From NCBI GenBank assembly GCA_900120395.1, contig LT635553.1, forward strand, positions 1,036,254 to 1,100,253: a stretch of DNA of 64,000 nucleotides, given 5' to 3'. The position numbers and the translations under genes are program-made. Within the stretch, counting starts at the first letter, position 1; each line of letters starts with the position of its first letter. Of the stretch, positions 18,827 through 27,942 are shown in pieces. The DNA comes from Porphyromonadaceae bacterium FC4 (GTDB lineage: Bacteria; Bacteroidota; Bacteroidia; Bacteroidales; Porphyromonadaceae). A model generated the notes under the pieces. It had not been told where the DNA came from. It did no database searches and saw only the letters and a program-made list of their open reading frames with translations.

Positions 18827-21205
18827 TTAGTCAAAAAGGTCGTCAATGCCTTGCTGCATTGGTACAGGGTTGCTTTGCGTTACGTTAGAAGATTGTTCGC
18901 ACGGATTTTGATACTCCGGTGGTATGTTAAACTTGAGATCTTTATCGATTCCCAATGAGCTTGCTCGCTTCTGAAGCTCTTGGTCTGCATAAATCTTCTG
19001 GAAGAATTTAGCCACAATCGGCAAGGCGGTATTGGCTCCTTGTCCCATTGCCATTCCATCAAAGTGGATGGAGCGATCTTCTCCTCCTACCCAGCATCCG
19101 GTTGATAGTCTCGGAGTGAAGCACATGAACCACCCGTCCGATTGATTTTGAGTGGTACCTGTCTTACCCCCCATATCGGCTTGAACATTGTACCTGAAAC
19201 GCATGCGGCTACCTGTTCCTCCATTCATTACGCTTCTGAGCATATGTAGGGTTTTATAGCTGGCTTCAGCAGGTAAGACTTCTATGTGCTTGCTATTAAA
19301 CTCAGCCAGTATGTTCCCGTACTGATCTTCTATATGTGTGATGTAGATAGGTTCTGCACGAATACCTGATGCTGAAAAAGTAGAGAAGCCTGAGACCATT
19401 TCTTTTACCGAAATGTCGTGAGTACCTAAGCTGATGGACATGACAGGATCCATTTCACCGGTGATACCAAAGCTGTGAAGGAGCTCTACAAATGCGTACG
19501 GCGACATTTGGCTCATCAGCCATGCGGTTACCCAGTTGCTAGAGTTTTGGAGTCCCCACTGTATTGTCACCATTTCACCCACTTTTTTGGCACCGGTGTT
19601 GCGAGGAGTCCAGATTGTGCCGGCTTCTGTACGGATATGTGGCTGTACATGCATTACTTGGTCGCAGGGAGTAAAGCCTTCATTCATCGCCATGGAGTAG
19701 AGATATGGCTTCATTACCGACCCTACTTGACGGCGTCCTTGGGTAACCATGTCGTATTGGAATGTTTTATAGTCTACTCCGCCAACATAAGCTCTGACTT
19801 CACCCGTCGCTACGTCCATTGCCATAAAGCCTGACCGAAGGAATGACTTATGGTACAGGATTGAGTCCCTAGGTGTCATGACTGTGTCTTTTTGAAGCTT
19901 TTCCCCATTATTACCATAGGCGAAGACAGTCATCTCTGTGGGAGTGTTGAAGCTATCCATAATCTCAGCTTCGGAAGCACCTGCCTCGTTCATACTCCGG
20001 TATCGATCGCTTAAGCGTATGGAGCGTTCGATGAGCTGGTCTCTTTCCTCCGGGGTAATCTTGCTTGAAAAAGGAGCATAGCTGCGTCCCTTCTTTTCCT
20101 TGTCAAAGGCGGGCTGTAGGTATTCACCTAAGTGTTCGGCCATAGCCTCTTCGGCATGAGCTTGCATGCGAGAGTTGATCGTGGAGTAGATCTTGAGCCC
20201 ATCAGTATAGATGTCATAATAGTCACCATTTGGTTTCTTGTTTTTATGACACCAGCCGTAGAGTGGATTGTTTTCCCATTCGTCAAGGTCGCGCTTGTAG
20301 TCTTCCATTTGCCAACCCCTGTAGTTTGCAAGTACAGGCTTCTCTGCCATCATAATTGTACGGATGTACTCGCGGAAGTATGGGGCTAGGCCATCACGGT
20401 GGCTTTGCCTGTTAAACTTTAGGCTCACAGGCAGTTGTTTCAGGCTGTCGGCTTCCATCTTTGTTAGATAATGTTGATTGGTCATCAGATCCAGAACAAC
20501 ATTTCGGCGCGCTTTAGAACGATCGGGAAAACGCTTGGGGTTGTACAAAGAAGGGTTTTTTGCCATACCTACAAGTAGGGCCGCTTCTTCTGTTTTGAGC
20601 TCCTTGGGCGTACTACTGAAGTAGGTATGGGCAGCAGACTCAATACCGACAGCTTGGTAGAGAAAGTCAAACTGATTTAAGTACAGCGTTATGATTTCCT
20701 CCTTTGTGTAAAATCTCTCAAGTTTGACTGCGATAACCCATTCAATGGGCTTCTGGAGGGCACGCTCCCATATATTGTTCGCTCTGGGAGAGTAGAGTTG
20801 CTTTGCTAACTGCTGGGAGATAGTACTACCGCCGCCGGATGTCTTGTCTCCCATCACAACGGTCTTGAATAGTGCTCTAAAGACACCACGAATGTCGATG
20901 CCCGAGTGGTCAGCGAAGCGCTTGTCCTCTGTTGCTATGAGTGCCTGAACTAGATTTGGCGACAGTTGGTCATAGGTCACATAGAGTCGGTTATTATTGG
21001 CTCTGGCATATGTCCCAAGGGTAACATTGTCCTCGGAGATTAGTTGCGATGCATACTTATCAATAGGATTTTGTAGATCTTCAATAGGTGGCATATAGCC
21101 AATGACTCCTGCAGAAATCAATAAAAAGATACCGAGTACTGCTAACACTCCTAGGCCAAAGATGGTCCAGAGCACGAGAAGCACTTTTTTCAAGCCTTTA
21201 CTCAT
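18827..21205 (-). CDS. Class A penicillin-binding protein (PBP1A type)
   Basis: A bifunctional peptidoglycan transglycosylase/transpeptidase of 792 residues. One N-terminal membrane helix (residues 7-33) is followed by the glycosyltransferase domain with the catalytic pattern ATEDKRFADHSGID (about 91-104) and GGGSTISQQLAKQLY. The transpeptidase domain has the active Ser in GSVMKPYLYSMA, the SSN motif in LQNSSNWVT, and KTGTTQNQSDGWF. The protein acts outside the inner membrane. It is a single gene with its own promoter at 21266-21273. Confidence 0.95.
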   Translation of the reverse strand: MSKGLKKVLLVLWTIFGLGVLAVLGIFLLISAGVIGYMPPIEDLQNPIDKYASQLISEDNVTLGTYARANNNRLYVTYDQLSPNLVQALIATEDKRFADHSGIDIRGVFRALFKTVVMGDKTSGGGSTISQQLAKQLYSPRANNIWERALQKPIEWVIAVKLERFYTKEEIITLYLNQFDFLYQAVGIESAAHTYFSSTPKELKTEEAALLVGMAKNPSLYNPKRFPDRSKARRNVVLDLMTNQHYLTKMEADSLKQLPVSLKFNRQSHRDGLAPYFREYIRTIMMAEKPVLANYRGWQMEDYKRDLDEWENNPLYGWCHKNKKPNGDYYDIYTDGLKIYSTINSRMQAHAEEAMAEHLGEYLQPAFDKEKKGRSYAPFSSKITPEERDQLIERSIRLSDRYRSMNEAGASEAEIMDSFNTPTEMTVFAYGNNGEKLQKDTVMTPRDSILYHKSFLRSGFMAMDVATGEVRAYVGGVDYKTFQYDMVTQGRRQVGSVMKPYLYSMAMNEGFTPCDQVMHVQPHIRTEAGTIWTPRNTGAKKVGEMVTIQWGLQNSSNWVTAWLMSQMSPYAFVELLHSFGITGEMDPVMSISLGTHDISVKEMVSGFSTFSASGIRAEPIYITHIEDQYGNILAEFNSKHIEVLPAEASYKTLHMLRSVMNGGTGSRMRFRYNVQADMGGKTGTTQNQSDGWFMCFTPRLSTGCWVGGEDRSIHFDGMAMGQGANTALPIVAKFFQKIYADQELQKRASSLGIDKDLKFNIPPEYQNPCEQSSNVTQSNPVPMQQGIDDLFD

Positions 21206-21265
21206 GAATATATATGGGTTGTATGTTTTTATTCTATTTACAGTTGAGTCTCAAGAAACTCTAGA

Positions 21266-21273
21266 CAAAGGTA
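21266..21273 (-). promoter_or_regulatory. PBP promoter -7 box
   Basis: Minus strand reads TACCTTTG. It lies about 60 bp upstream of the PBP start codon; no clear -33 TTG is seen. Confidence 0.55.
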
Positions 21274-21304
21274 CCTATTTCCCTGCACTCATGTGTTGAG
21301 GTCG

Positions 21305-21681
21305 GAGCACATAGCTGCACCCACGCATTTGAAGTTTAGAGGTAGTCGGTGGGGTCTTTGGTGCCATTGATCTTTTGCAGAGTCGCGAGGGCTGACGTGT
21401 ACTGAAAAAAGTTTCCAGTAGGAAACAGACCTCTACTATCCGTCAAATCGTTTTCTTTCCTACTGGAAACTTTTCGCTACTATCCGTCAAATTTTCCACG
21501 CCTCCCTGAACGGCAAAAATAGGGAACTTGATGCCTTGTCGTCTACCTTAGTTCGTCCCACATACGGTACTTGATCTCATAATTGATGATAAAGTCCGGC
21601 TCCTCCTCCGTAAAGTCATAATGCTCAGCCCCCACCGACTACTTCTAAACTTCAAATGCGTGAGCCCTTGAGCACATAGCT
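21305..21681. mobile_element. MITE-like unit carrying repeat copy 4
   Basis: The unit is bracketed by a perfect 12-bp direct repeat GAGCACATAGCT (21305-21316 and 21670-21681), which looks like a target-site duplication. Just inside are inverted repeats of 33 bp (21322-21354 and 21630-21662) that match at 32 of 33 positions. The interior holds the two-unit hairpin repeat and about 130 bp of tail, and no open frame for a transposase. It is therefore non-autonomous if mobile. The 5 and 7 bases between the inverted repeats and the direct repeats do not match each other. Confidence 0.65.
21405..21495 (+). repeat. Dispersed hairpin repeat, copy 4
   Basis: Plus orientation with left flank GACGTGTACTG plus A run. 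The first hairpin has AGTA and the second TACT, so the two hairpins are inverted relative to each other. The hairpins start at 21411 and 21455, giving the 44-bp period. It lies inside the MITE-like unit. Confidence 0.9.
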
Positions 21682-21805
21682 ACGTAGGTTGAAAAAGAGG
21701 TCTGTCATAAAGGGTGGCCGGATGTGTTGCTACTGGTAGTGGGCTTTAGCCTTTTTGTAGGATATGTGCCTTGTCCTTCTATGAATACTGTCAGAGAGAA
21801 AGAGA

Positions 21806-21841
21806 AGAGGGTGGGTCAAAACTAGTTTTGACCCACCCTCT
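21806..21841. terminator. Terminator downstream of the RNase E/G gene
   Basis: A perfect 36-bp palindrome (AGAGGGTGGGTCAAAACT and its complement). On the minus strand it is followed by a pyrimidine-rich run. It is similar to the terminators at 18511 and 36987. Confidence 0.75.
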
Positions 21842-21901
21842 CTAGGTAGTATAGCTTTCCTCAACAACTGATTGTGTTAGAAGGGAGCTAAGCTAAAAAC
21901 A

Positions 21902-23587
21902 TTATTCCTCAGAGTCATCTGTATCCTCATCTTTTTCTCTTGCATCAGTGGCGTCCTCTAGTATGTGGGACAACTCGTTATTGTCAGAGTCGTAAAACTC
22001 AAAGTCAAGCATACCAAGAGACTGATCTGCTTGAATGCTGATGTTTTTGGTGTACGAGTTCTTCCAAGTGGTGAGAATAGAACGTCCGGAGATACCAAGG
22101 ATACCACCCTTTCGTGCTGTGATGTAGGCAGCAACATATGGATGTACATGCAGCTTGAACTTTCGGATGTTCTGCTCTGTGAGGGTTTTGACGTGTTGCT
22201 CGAGGATATCAACAAAGAATATAGAAGGTTGAACCTTTCCGGTACCCAGGCAAGTAGGGCATGTCTCTTCTGTCTCGATACGCATGGCTTGCCTTACTCG
22301 TTGGCGAGTGATCTGCATAAGACCGAACTTAGTGAGAGGAAGGATCGTGTGTTTTGCCCGATCGTTCTTCATACATTCGTTCATGTACTCAAAGAGCTTT
22401 TGCCTGTTGGCAGCCACGTTCATATCGATGAAGTCAATGACGATGATGCCGCCTAGGTCTCTTAGTCTCAACTGTCTCGCTATTTCTTCAGCGGCAGAGA
22501 GATTGACATCGATAGCGGTGTCCTCTTGCTGCTTGGACCCTCTTGCTCTGTTACCACTGTTTACATCAATGACGTGCATTGCTTCGGTCTGCTCAATGAC
22601 AAGGTATGCACCCTGCTTGTACGTGACAGAGGTTCCAAAAAGGTGCTTGATCTGTCTAGAGATGTTGAAGTGGTCGAATATCGGCTGTTGTCTTTTATCG
22701 TATAGCTTGACGATATTTCCTTTTCCAGGATCTATGAGCTCAATATACTCTGTCACTTCTGCTACCAACTCTTTATCGTTGATCCAAATATCCTTGAATC
22801 CGGAGTTGTAGGTATCTCGAAGGATGCTTAGGGTACGACTTGATTCCTCGTGTATCAACCGCTTCTGGTCTATCTGCTTTTTATTATTGCCGCCATTGCG
22901 ATTTCCACCACTGTTTGGTGTAGGGATGTTATTGAGGTTGTCGACAGCTTTGAGCCAACGTCTGACTAGAGTCCGTAGCTCGTGATCAAGCTCTGCCACT
23001 TTTACACCTTCGGCAGAAGTCCTGACGATAATGGTTACATTCTTTGGCTTTATGCTTAGGATAAGCTGCTTGAGTCTGTTTCGCTCTGCATTATTCCTTA
23101 TCTTTTGGGATACCGAGACTTTGTCCGAGTAGGGTATAAGTACTAGGTATCGGCCGGCAAAAGACAACTCAGATGAGAGCCGTGGGCCCTTTGTGGATAT
23201 GGCTTCTTTGGTTATTTGGACAATGACCTCATCGCCTTGCTTGAGCTTGTCCGCAATCGCACCATCACGGTCGATCGTTTTTTCTAGCTTAACTCGCTCC
23301 GGAGAAAAGTTTTTTCCATATTTCCTTTGTGACGCCAAGAAAGACTGTGCCGTCAGGAATCCACTTCCGAGATCTCGATAATGAAGAAATGCATCCTTCT
23401 TATGACCGATATCTACAAAAGCAGCATTTAGCCCTGGCATGACTTTCTTTACGGTTCCTAGGTAGATATCTCCCACGGAAAAAGCAATGTTTCGCTTCTC
23501 TCGTTGGAGCTCTACTAGGCGCCGATCCTCAAGGACAGCTATGGAGACCTCCTTGGGGCGAACGTCAATGATCAGTTCACTTTTCAC
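21902..23587 (-). CDS. rng: Ribonuclease E/G family endoribonuclease
   Basis: Cleaves single-stranded AU-rich RNA in rRNA maturation and mRNA turnover. I choose the GTG at 23587 (reads V/M-KSELIIDVRPKEVSIAVLED), where homology to RNase G begins; the upstream open frame crosses a structured leader. The S1-like domain has GDIYLGTVKKVMPGLNAAFVDIGHKKDAFLHY (residues 40-72). The catalytic RNase domain contains LRLRDLGGIIVIDFIDM and DVNSG, and the zinc-link CPTCLGTGK is present. The C-terminus is acidic. There is no long degradosome scaffold, so it is closer to RNase G in size. Confidence 0.92.
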   Translation of the reverse strand: MKSELIIDVRPKEVSIAVLEDRRLVELQREKRNIAFSVGDIYLGTVKKVMPGLNAAFVDIGHKKDAFLHYRDLGSGFLTAQSFLASQRKYGKNFSPERVKLEKTIDRDGAIADKLKQGDEVIVQITKEAISTKGPRLSSELSFAGRYLVLIPYSDKVSVSQKIRNNAERNRLKQLILSIKPKNVTIIVRTSAEGVKVAELDHELRTLVRRWLKAVDNLNNIPTPNSGGNRNGGNNKKQIDQKRLIHEESSRTLSILRDTYNSGFKDIWINDKELVAEVTEYIELIDPGKGNIVKLYDKRQQPIFDHFNISRQIKHLFGTSVTYKQGAYLVIEQTEAMHVIDVNSGNRARGSKQQEDTAIDVNLSAAEEIARQLRLRDLGGIIVIDFIDMNVAANRQKLFEYMNECMKNDRAKHTILPLTKFGLMQITRQRVRQAMRIETEETCPTCLGTGKVQPSIFFVDILEQHVKTLTEQNIRKFKLHVHPYVAAYITARKGGILGISGRSILTTWKNSYTKNISIQADQSLGMLDFEFYDSDNNELSHILEDATDAREKDEDTDDSEE

Positions 23588-23624
23588 GCGAGTAGTTCGT
23601 AATAAAAGGGTTGTTAAATAAAGT

Positions 23625-23717
23625 GGTAGCCTCGGTCGTATTATGAGCTCCAAATCGGAGCTATAAACCAACCAAGGCTAGCGCTTATCAATTCAAATAA
23701 ACGGGCAACAAGGCTAC
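23625..23717 (-). promoter_or_regulatory. Structured leader of the RNase E/G gene
   Basis: In the minus-strand RNA, AGGCTACC near the 3' side (complement of 23625-23632) can pair with GGTAGCCT (complement of 23710-23717) or, alternatively, with TAGCCT (complement of 23675-23680). A hairpin AGCTCC-N5-GGAGCT (complement of about 23646-23662) sits in between. The two long pairings compete for the same strand. E. coli rne is autoregulated through hairpins in its leader, so a similar role is plausible but unproved. Confidence 0.4.
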
Positions 23718-23807
23718 CAGACTTTGTATCTAGTATAATGCCTTTACTACGTATGCATATGGCATCGCCCATTTACTTATGTCGTCGTTGTGAGATTTGA
23801 GCGGTGG

Positions 23808-23897
23808 TTACTTCTTTTTGTGACGATTCTTACGAAGTCTTTTCTTCCGCTTGTGAGTAGACATCTTATGTCTTTTCTTTTTCTTTCCGCTTGGCAT
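23808..23897 (-). CDS. 29-residue AURKAIP1/COX24-domain (mS38-like) ribosomal peptide
   Basis: A very short gene encoding 29 residues: begins MPSGKKKKRHK, then MSTHKRKKRLRKNRHKKK to a TAA stop. The composition is almost entirely Lys, Arg and His. This is the conserved Bacteroidetes peptide annotated as an AURKAIP1/COX24-domain protein, related to the C-terminal end of mitochondrial small-subunit protein mS38; it is presumed to bind the small ribosomal subunit. It lies between HU and the RNase E/G gene on the same strand. Confidence 0.88.
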   Translation of the reverse strand: MPSGKKKKRHKMSTHKRKKRLRKNRHKKK

Positions 23898-23983
23898 TTG
23901 TTTGTGACTTATGTGTTAGTATATAATAATGTTTGTATCTGTTGGCAGACTTCAAAGAGATGAACAGCAGAAATGGACCTTTT

Positions 23984-24259
23984 TTATTTGTCTACAGCTT
24001 CTGCAAACACCTTTGAAGGTTTGAAGGTCGGTACCTTCCTGGCAGGTATTTGAATGGTTACATTTTCCGTGATGTTCCGTGCAGTCTTTGGAGCTCGTTG
24101 CTTTACCACAAAGCTTCCAAAGCCACGAAGGTACACATTCTCATGCGATGCCATAGTGTCTTTTATGACATCCATGAAAGACTCAACGGTCTGGAGTACA
24201 AGTGTTTTTTCGATCCCGGTGCGTTTGTAAATCTCGTTTACCAGTTCTGCTTTAGTCAT
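23984..24259 (-). CDS. HU-family DNA-binding protein
   Basis: A 91-residue histone-like dimer-forming protein that bends DNA. It has the normal HU length and layout: N-terminal helices (MTKAELVNEIYKRTGIEK), GFGSFVVKQR before the beta arms, RNITENVTIQIPARKVPTFKPSK at the arm tip with the conserved IPA(R/K)xxPxFKPSK pattern. It is the first gene of a minus-strand run with the 29-residue peptide and the RNase. The promoter -7 box is at 24368-24375. Confidence 0.94.
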   Translation of the reverse strand: MTKAELVNEIYKRTGIEKTLVLQTVESFMDVIKDTMASHENVYLRGFGSFVVKQRAPKTARNITENVTIQIPARKVPTFKPSKVFAEAVDK

Positions 24260-24367
24260 TCTTGCTTAAAAAAACTTATATGGGTTTCAAAAAAGGAGCT
24301 ACCCAGCTCAGCAGGTTTTCTGCTTAACTGACGTAGGGTCCTCGTTAGTTCGTTTCTGTTGTGACCG

Positions 24368-24375
24368 CAAAGGTA
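24368..24375 (-). promoter_or_regulatory. HU gene promoter -7 box
   Basis: Minus strand TACCTTTG, giving a leader of about 100 nt before the HU start. Confidence 0.6.
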
Positions 24376-24565
24376 CTGAATTTTCTTTTCTTCCCCTAAT
24401 GTGTAGGTGTCTTTTCTCTCAGTCTCACACTATTGCCGATCTCTATCCCAATGATGCTATTTAGCTAAAAAAGAGCTGAACCATCTTATCTCTTGCATAC
24501 GCCGAGTATTCATCATGGTAGTCGTGTTGAAAATCCCTATGCTTTTTCGCCCCGTATCGCAGCAA

Positions 24566-24656
24566 AAAAGTTTCACGGATAGTAGCAAACTGTTTCCAGT
24601 AGGAAAGAGAACGATTTGACGGATAGTAGCAAAACGTTTGCAGTAGGAAACTTTTT
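24566..24656 (-). repeat. Dispersed hairpin repeat, copy 5
   Basis: Minus orientation, two 44-bp units, TACT loops; one stem carries a mismatch (GTTTCC...GCAAAC). The distal box is the CTATCCGTGAAAC variant seen in copy 3. It lies between divergent genes. Bases 24657-24970 beyond it hold no gene that I can see. Confidence 0.9.
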
Positions 24657-24975
24657 GAGACAGTTTGGTTGCGTCAGCGTTTGACGTATCCGTACTCTGT
24701 TTTCTATTAGACGAAGACGTTTTTGGGCATTTAGTGCCTAATCCAGAATCCAGATCCCGCTTCACGACTCAAGTATATAGTTAGTTTTACTTCTGATGAG
24801 CAGAATCTCTTTTTGATGAAGTAATATGAAGTAAGACTTTTTGTGACCTAATGCGATAGACCTAGAATGTTCATCATCTGATCTCTCTCAATACTGAAAG
24901 ATTTGGTACCTTTACGGGCAGGAATATTCAGACAATACTGATGCAAGAGATTCGAACATTTGCCAACTCAACTGC

Positions 24976-25003
24976 TTGTGTTAAGAGAAAAGCGATATAT
25001 TTG
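24976..25003 (+). promoter_or_regulatory. Promoter for the outer-membrane protein gene
   Basis: TTG at 24976-24978 and TATATTTG at 24996-25003, spaced 17 bp. A second possible -7 (TACCTTTA) is at 24907. Confidence 0.55.
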
Positions 25004-25093
25004 CATGTGAGTTCGAGAGTAGATGTGGGTATTGTTTCGCATTCCTGAGAACTTATTGAGTAAAGAAGACAACGTAATCCCAGCATATATTTC

Positions 25094-26413
25094 ATGCACA
25101 CCCATCTGAAGAAAACGCCAAACCTCTTGGCTACCATTTTTTCTGTTTCCTTTTTTGTTTTAGCGTTGGCAACTCCGGGTCTCAAGGCCCAGGATATGCA
25201 GTCCAATCCACTGTCTCGGATGGGGTACGGCACTCTGGAGCAACCTATATCTACTGCGTGGCGCAGTATGGGAGGCGTAGGTGTAGGGATGAATGATGCC
25301 AAGGTGATCAACCTAAAGAATCCCGCCGCATATGCCGGCACGGACTCTTTGTCATTTCTCATGGAGGTGGGGGTGTCAGTGAATATGGGGCACTTCAAAG
25401 AATCTGAAGGGAATCGGACTACTTTCTTGGGCGGACTGGATTATATAGCGATGCAGTTTCCATTGTATCGCGACCAGATTGGTCTGAGCCTGGGTGTCAA
25501 GCCTCTATCATCCTCGGGGTATGGTCTCGTGACTACTACCCCTGTAGGCGAGGGTAGTAGGACCGTTATGCTTCAGTCTTTCACGGGAAAGGGAGTGTTG
25601 CAGAAAGCTTATCTTGGGCTGGCAGGACGTCTTTTTGAACGTTTCTATATAGGTGCGAATGTGAACTATCTTTTTGGTCACCTGACGCATACGGTTGCCA
25701 CGACCCCAAACGCCACCTTTATGTCTCAGATGATCTTTACGCACTCTATTCGTCTCGATGATGTGAGTGCTGATATCGGTCTGCAATACAGACAGCCCTT
25801 GCACAATGAAAGCCAAGATTTCATGGTGTTTGGTGCGACTTATGCTCCTTCTATGCCGATAAAACCCACCTTTACATTGGCTAGTAACGAAAATGCCGGT
25901 GATCCACTTCGTCCCAATGCGGAAACAAAAACTGAGAAGGTGAATACTAGGACACCACACAAAGCTGCTTTGGGCTTCTCTTGGACGAGACCAAATAAAT
26001 ATGTGTTTGGGGCGGATGTCGCCTATTCAGCATGGGGAAAAGTCCCAAATATCTTTGACGCAGATGGCGTGTCGCTTGTGGACACCTTCAACGCAGCTGT
26101 AGGGTTCGAGTACCTTCCAAATGCATACTCCCGTAAGTATGGGGAGGTCATCAAGTATCGTTTTGGACTGTCGTACGCAGGGTCATACTTGTCTTTTCCA
26201 CCTGTTGGTCAAACCCAGACTCTGGGTGCTTCATTTGGCATGGGGCTTCCTGTCAACTTTTTTGGAGCAGACCGTCCGTCCATGCTTAACCTTTCTCTCA
26301 ATTATGACCGGACCTTCGGTGAAAAGGGATCAGGTGTTAGCATGGATGTGCTTAGGCTTTCGCTCGGCATTGCCTTTAATGAGACTTGGTTTAGGGAGCT
26401 AAAAATATACTAA
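25094..26413 (+). CDS. Putative outer-membrane beta-barrel protein
   Basis: A 439-residue protein with a signal peptide (hydrophobic residues 12-30, ending GLKAQ). The mature part is rich in alternating strands and contains WRSMGGVGVGMNDAKVINLKNPAAYAG, the pattern seen near the N-terminus of FadL/PorV-like barrels, where the NPA segment forms the lumen plug. The last residues are poor in aromatics compared with typical barrels. I cannot name a substrate. Orthologues of this gene in Bacteroidales usually precede the TPR and lptC genes, suggesting an envelope-assembly or transport role. Confidence 0.7.
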   Translation: MHTHLKKTPNLLATIFSVSFFVLALATPGLKAQDMQSNPLSRMGYGTLEQPISTAWRSMGGVGVGMNDAKVINLKNPAAYAGTDSLSFLMEVGVSVNMGHFKESEGNRTTFLGGLDYIAMQFPLYRDQIGLSLGVKPLSSSGYGLVTTTPVGEGSRTVMLQSFTGKGVLQKAYLGLAGRLFERFYIGANVNYLFGHLTHTVATTPNATFMSQMIFTHSIRLDDVSADIGLQYRQPLHNESQDFMVFGATYAPSMPIKPTFTLASNENAGDPLRPNAETKTEKVNTRTPHKAALGFSWTRPNKYVFGADVAYSAWGKVPNIFDADGVSLVDTFNAAVGFEYLPNAYSRKYGEVIKYRFGLSYAGSYLSFPPVGQTQTLGASFGMGLPVNFFGADRPSMLNLSLNYDRTFGEKGSGVSMDVLRLSLGIAFNETWFRELKIY

Positions 26414-26528
26414 CCTGTTTGTGTCGGATAAACTTCAAGCATAACTAGGCGTCAGAAGACCAGATAAACCCAGTTTTTGCCCCATAGAGCATAGAAACAG
26501 AATAATAATCTAAAAACATAAGATAAAG

Positions 26529-27896
26529 ATGATGAAGAAGTTTTTACTATCAATGGTTACCCTCACTGTGGGTGTGGCAGCATACGCACAGACCGGCGTG
26601 GAGAGTAACACCCCCTATGGTATAGGAAATGACAGTATTGACTGTGTGAAAAACATTACTTTCTATAAGACCTATGCCAAGAGCGGGAGCTATGCAGATG
26701 CCTATACTTTTTGGAAGAGAGTATATGACAATTGTCCTGCAGCATCAAAAGACACCTACATCATAGGTGCAGACATCCTGAGATGGAACATAGAAAACGC
26801 TAAGACTCCCGAGGAAAAGAAGAAGTTTACAGAGGAGCTGATGGGTATGTATGATACCAGACTCAAATACTTTGGGGATGATCCAAACTATGGAATTGAC
26901 TATATCCTAGGTAGCAAAATAGCAGACTATGTCAACTATTACGGTGATGATGTAGATTACATCAAGATATATGACGAGCTAAAGCCGGTCGTGATGGAGA
27001 AACAATCCAAAACAGACCCTCTCGCACTATACTACTACTCCTACTCCTCACTAGTGAAGCTATCAAAAGATCCCTCTCATAAGGAGCAGTATGTCAAGGA
27101 CCACTTCATGGTAGATGGTTTTTATGCAGAAGTGATAGCTGCAGCCAAGGCTTCAGGTGATGCATCGAAGGTTGAGTCCTACGAAGGATTCAAGCAGTCT
27201 GGTGAGGCAGCTTTTGCGGCTAGTGGAGCGGCAGACTGTGAAACAATGGAGCGTATCTATGCACCTCAGATTGAGGAGAAGAAGAATGACAAGGACTTTT
27301 TGTCCACTGTCGTAGCACTGCTTCAGAGCGTGCGTTGTACAGAAAGCCCAATATACTTCTCTGCTTCCGAACACCTCTACAATATCGAGCCTAGCGCAAA
27401 AGCAGCTCTTGGTATCGCTTCAAAGGCCTATAAGGATGGACAATATGACCGTGCTGAAAAGTTCTACAAGGAAGCGATCTCGATGAGCGATGATAGCAGT
27501 GAAAAGGGTGAGATATACTACATGCTAGGAGTGTTGAGCTTTGAGCGTGGTCAGTTTTCGCAAGCTCGTACCTATGCCAACTCTGCTATGAGCAATAAAA
27601 AAGGGTTTGGTGCACCTATGCTATTGATCGCATCGATGTATGCGTCTAGTGCACGAAACATCTATCCGGATGACCCGATACGCCAACGAATCGTGTATTG
27701 CCTTGTGGTTGATAAGGCCTCTCAGGCGAAGTCTATCGACCCAAGCGTTGCAACAGAGGCTAATCGCTTGATTGGTCAATACAGCCAGCACTACCCATCT
27801 AAGGAGGATGTTTTCATGCACCCGGACCTTAATGCAGGTGACTCATTCACTGTAGGTGGATGGATTGGTGAGACAACAACCATCCGTACGAAGTAA
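26529..27896 (+). CDS. Periplasmic tetratricopeptide-repeat protein
   Basis: A 455-residue exported protein. The signal peptide is MKKFLLSMVTLTVGVAAYAQ; two ATG codons in tandem allow a start at 26529 or 26532. TPR-like helix pairs are visible in the C-terminal half (AALGIASKAYKDGQYDRAEKFY, then EIYYMLGVLSFERGQFSQART). The rest is helical with many Tyr and Asp residues. It lies 115 bp after the outer-membrane protein gene and before lptC. It is probably a scaffold in envelope biogenesis; no specific partner is shown. Confidence 0.8.
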   Translation: MMKKFLLSMVTLTVGVAAYAQTGVESNTPYGIGNDSIDCVKNITFYKTYAKSGSYADAYTFWKRVYDNCPAASKDTYIIGADILRWNIENAKTPEEKKKFTEELMGMYDTRLKYFGDDPNYGIDYILGSKIADYVNYYGDDVDYIKIYDELKPVVMEKQSKTDPLALYYYSYSSLVKLSKDPSHKEQYVKDHFMVDGFYAEVIAAAKASGDASKVESYEGFKQSGEAAFAASGAADCETMERIYAPQIEEKKNDKDFLSTVVALLQSVRCTESPIYFSASEHLYNIEPSAKAALGIASKAYKDGQYDRAEKFYKEAISMSDDSSEKGEIYYMLGVLSFERGQFSQARTYANSAMSNKKGFGAPMLLIASMYASSARNIYPDDPIRQRIVYCLVVDKASQAKSIDPSVATEANRLIGQYSQHYPSKEDVFMHPDLNAGDSFTVGGWIGETTTIRTK

Positions 27897-27942
27897 TAAT
27901 TGGACTTTGGAAGAAGACCAATCAACCATACAGCCGGATGGC

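Noticed and set aside
21965-22456. A 163-codon plus-strand frame inside the RNase E/G gene
   Set aside because: It is antisense to a conserved catalytic domain and shows no protein-family features.
24457-24765. A 102-codon minus-strand frame across repeat copy 5
   Set aside because: It is built largely from the repeat and low-complexity polar residues, with no promoter or homology hint.
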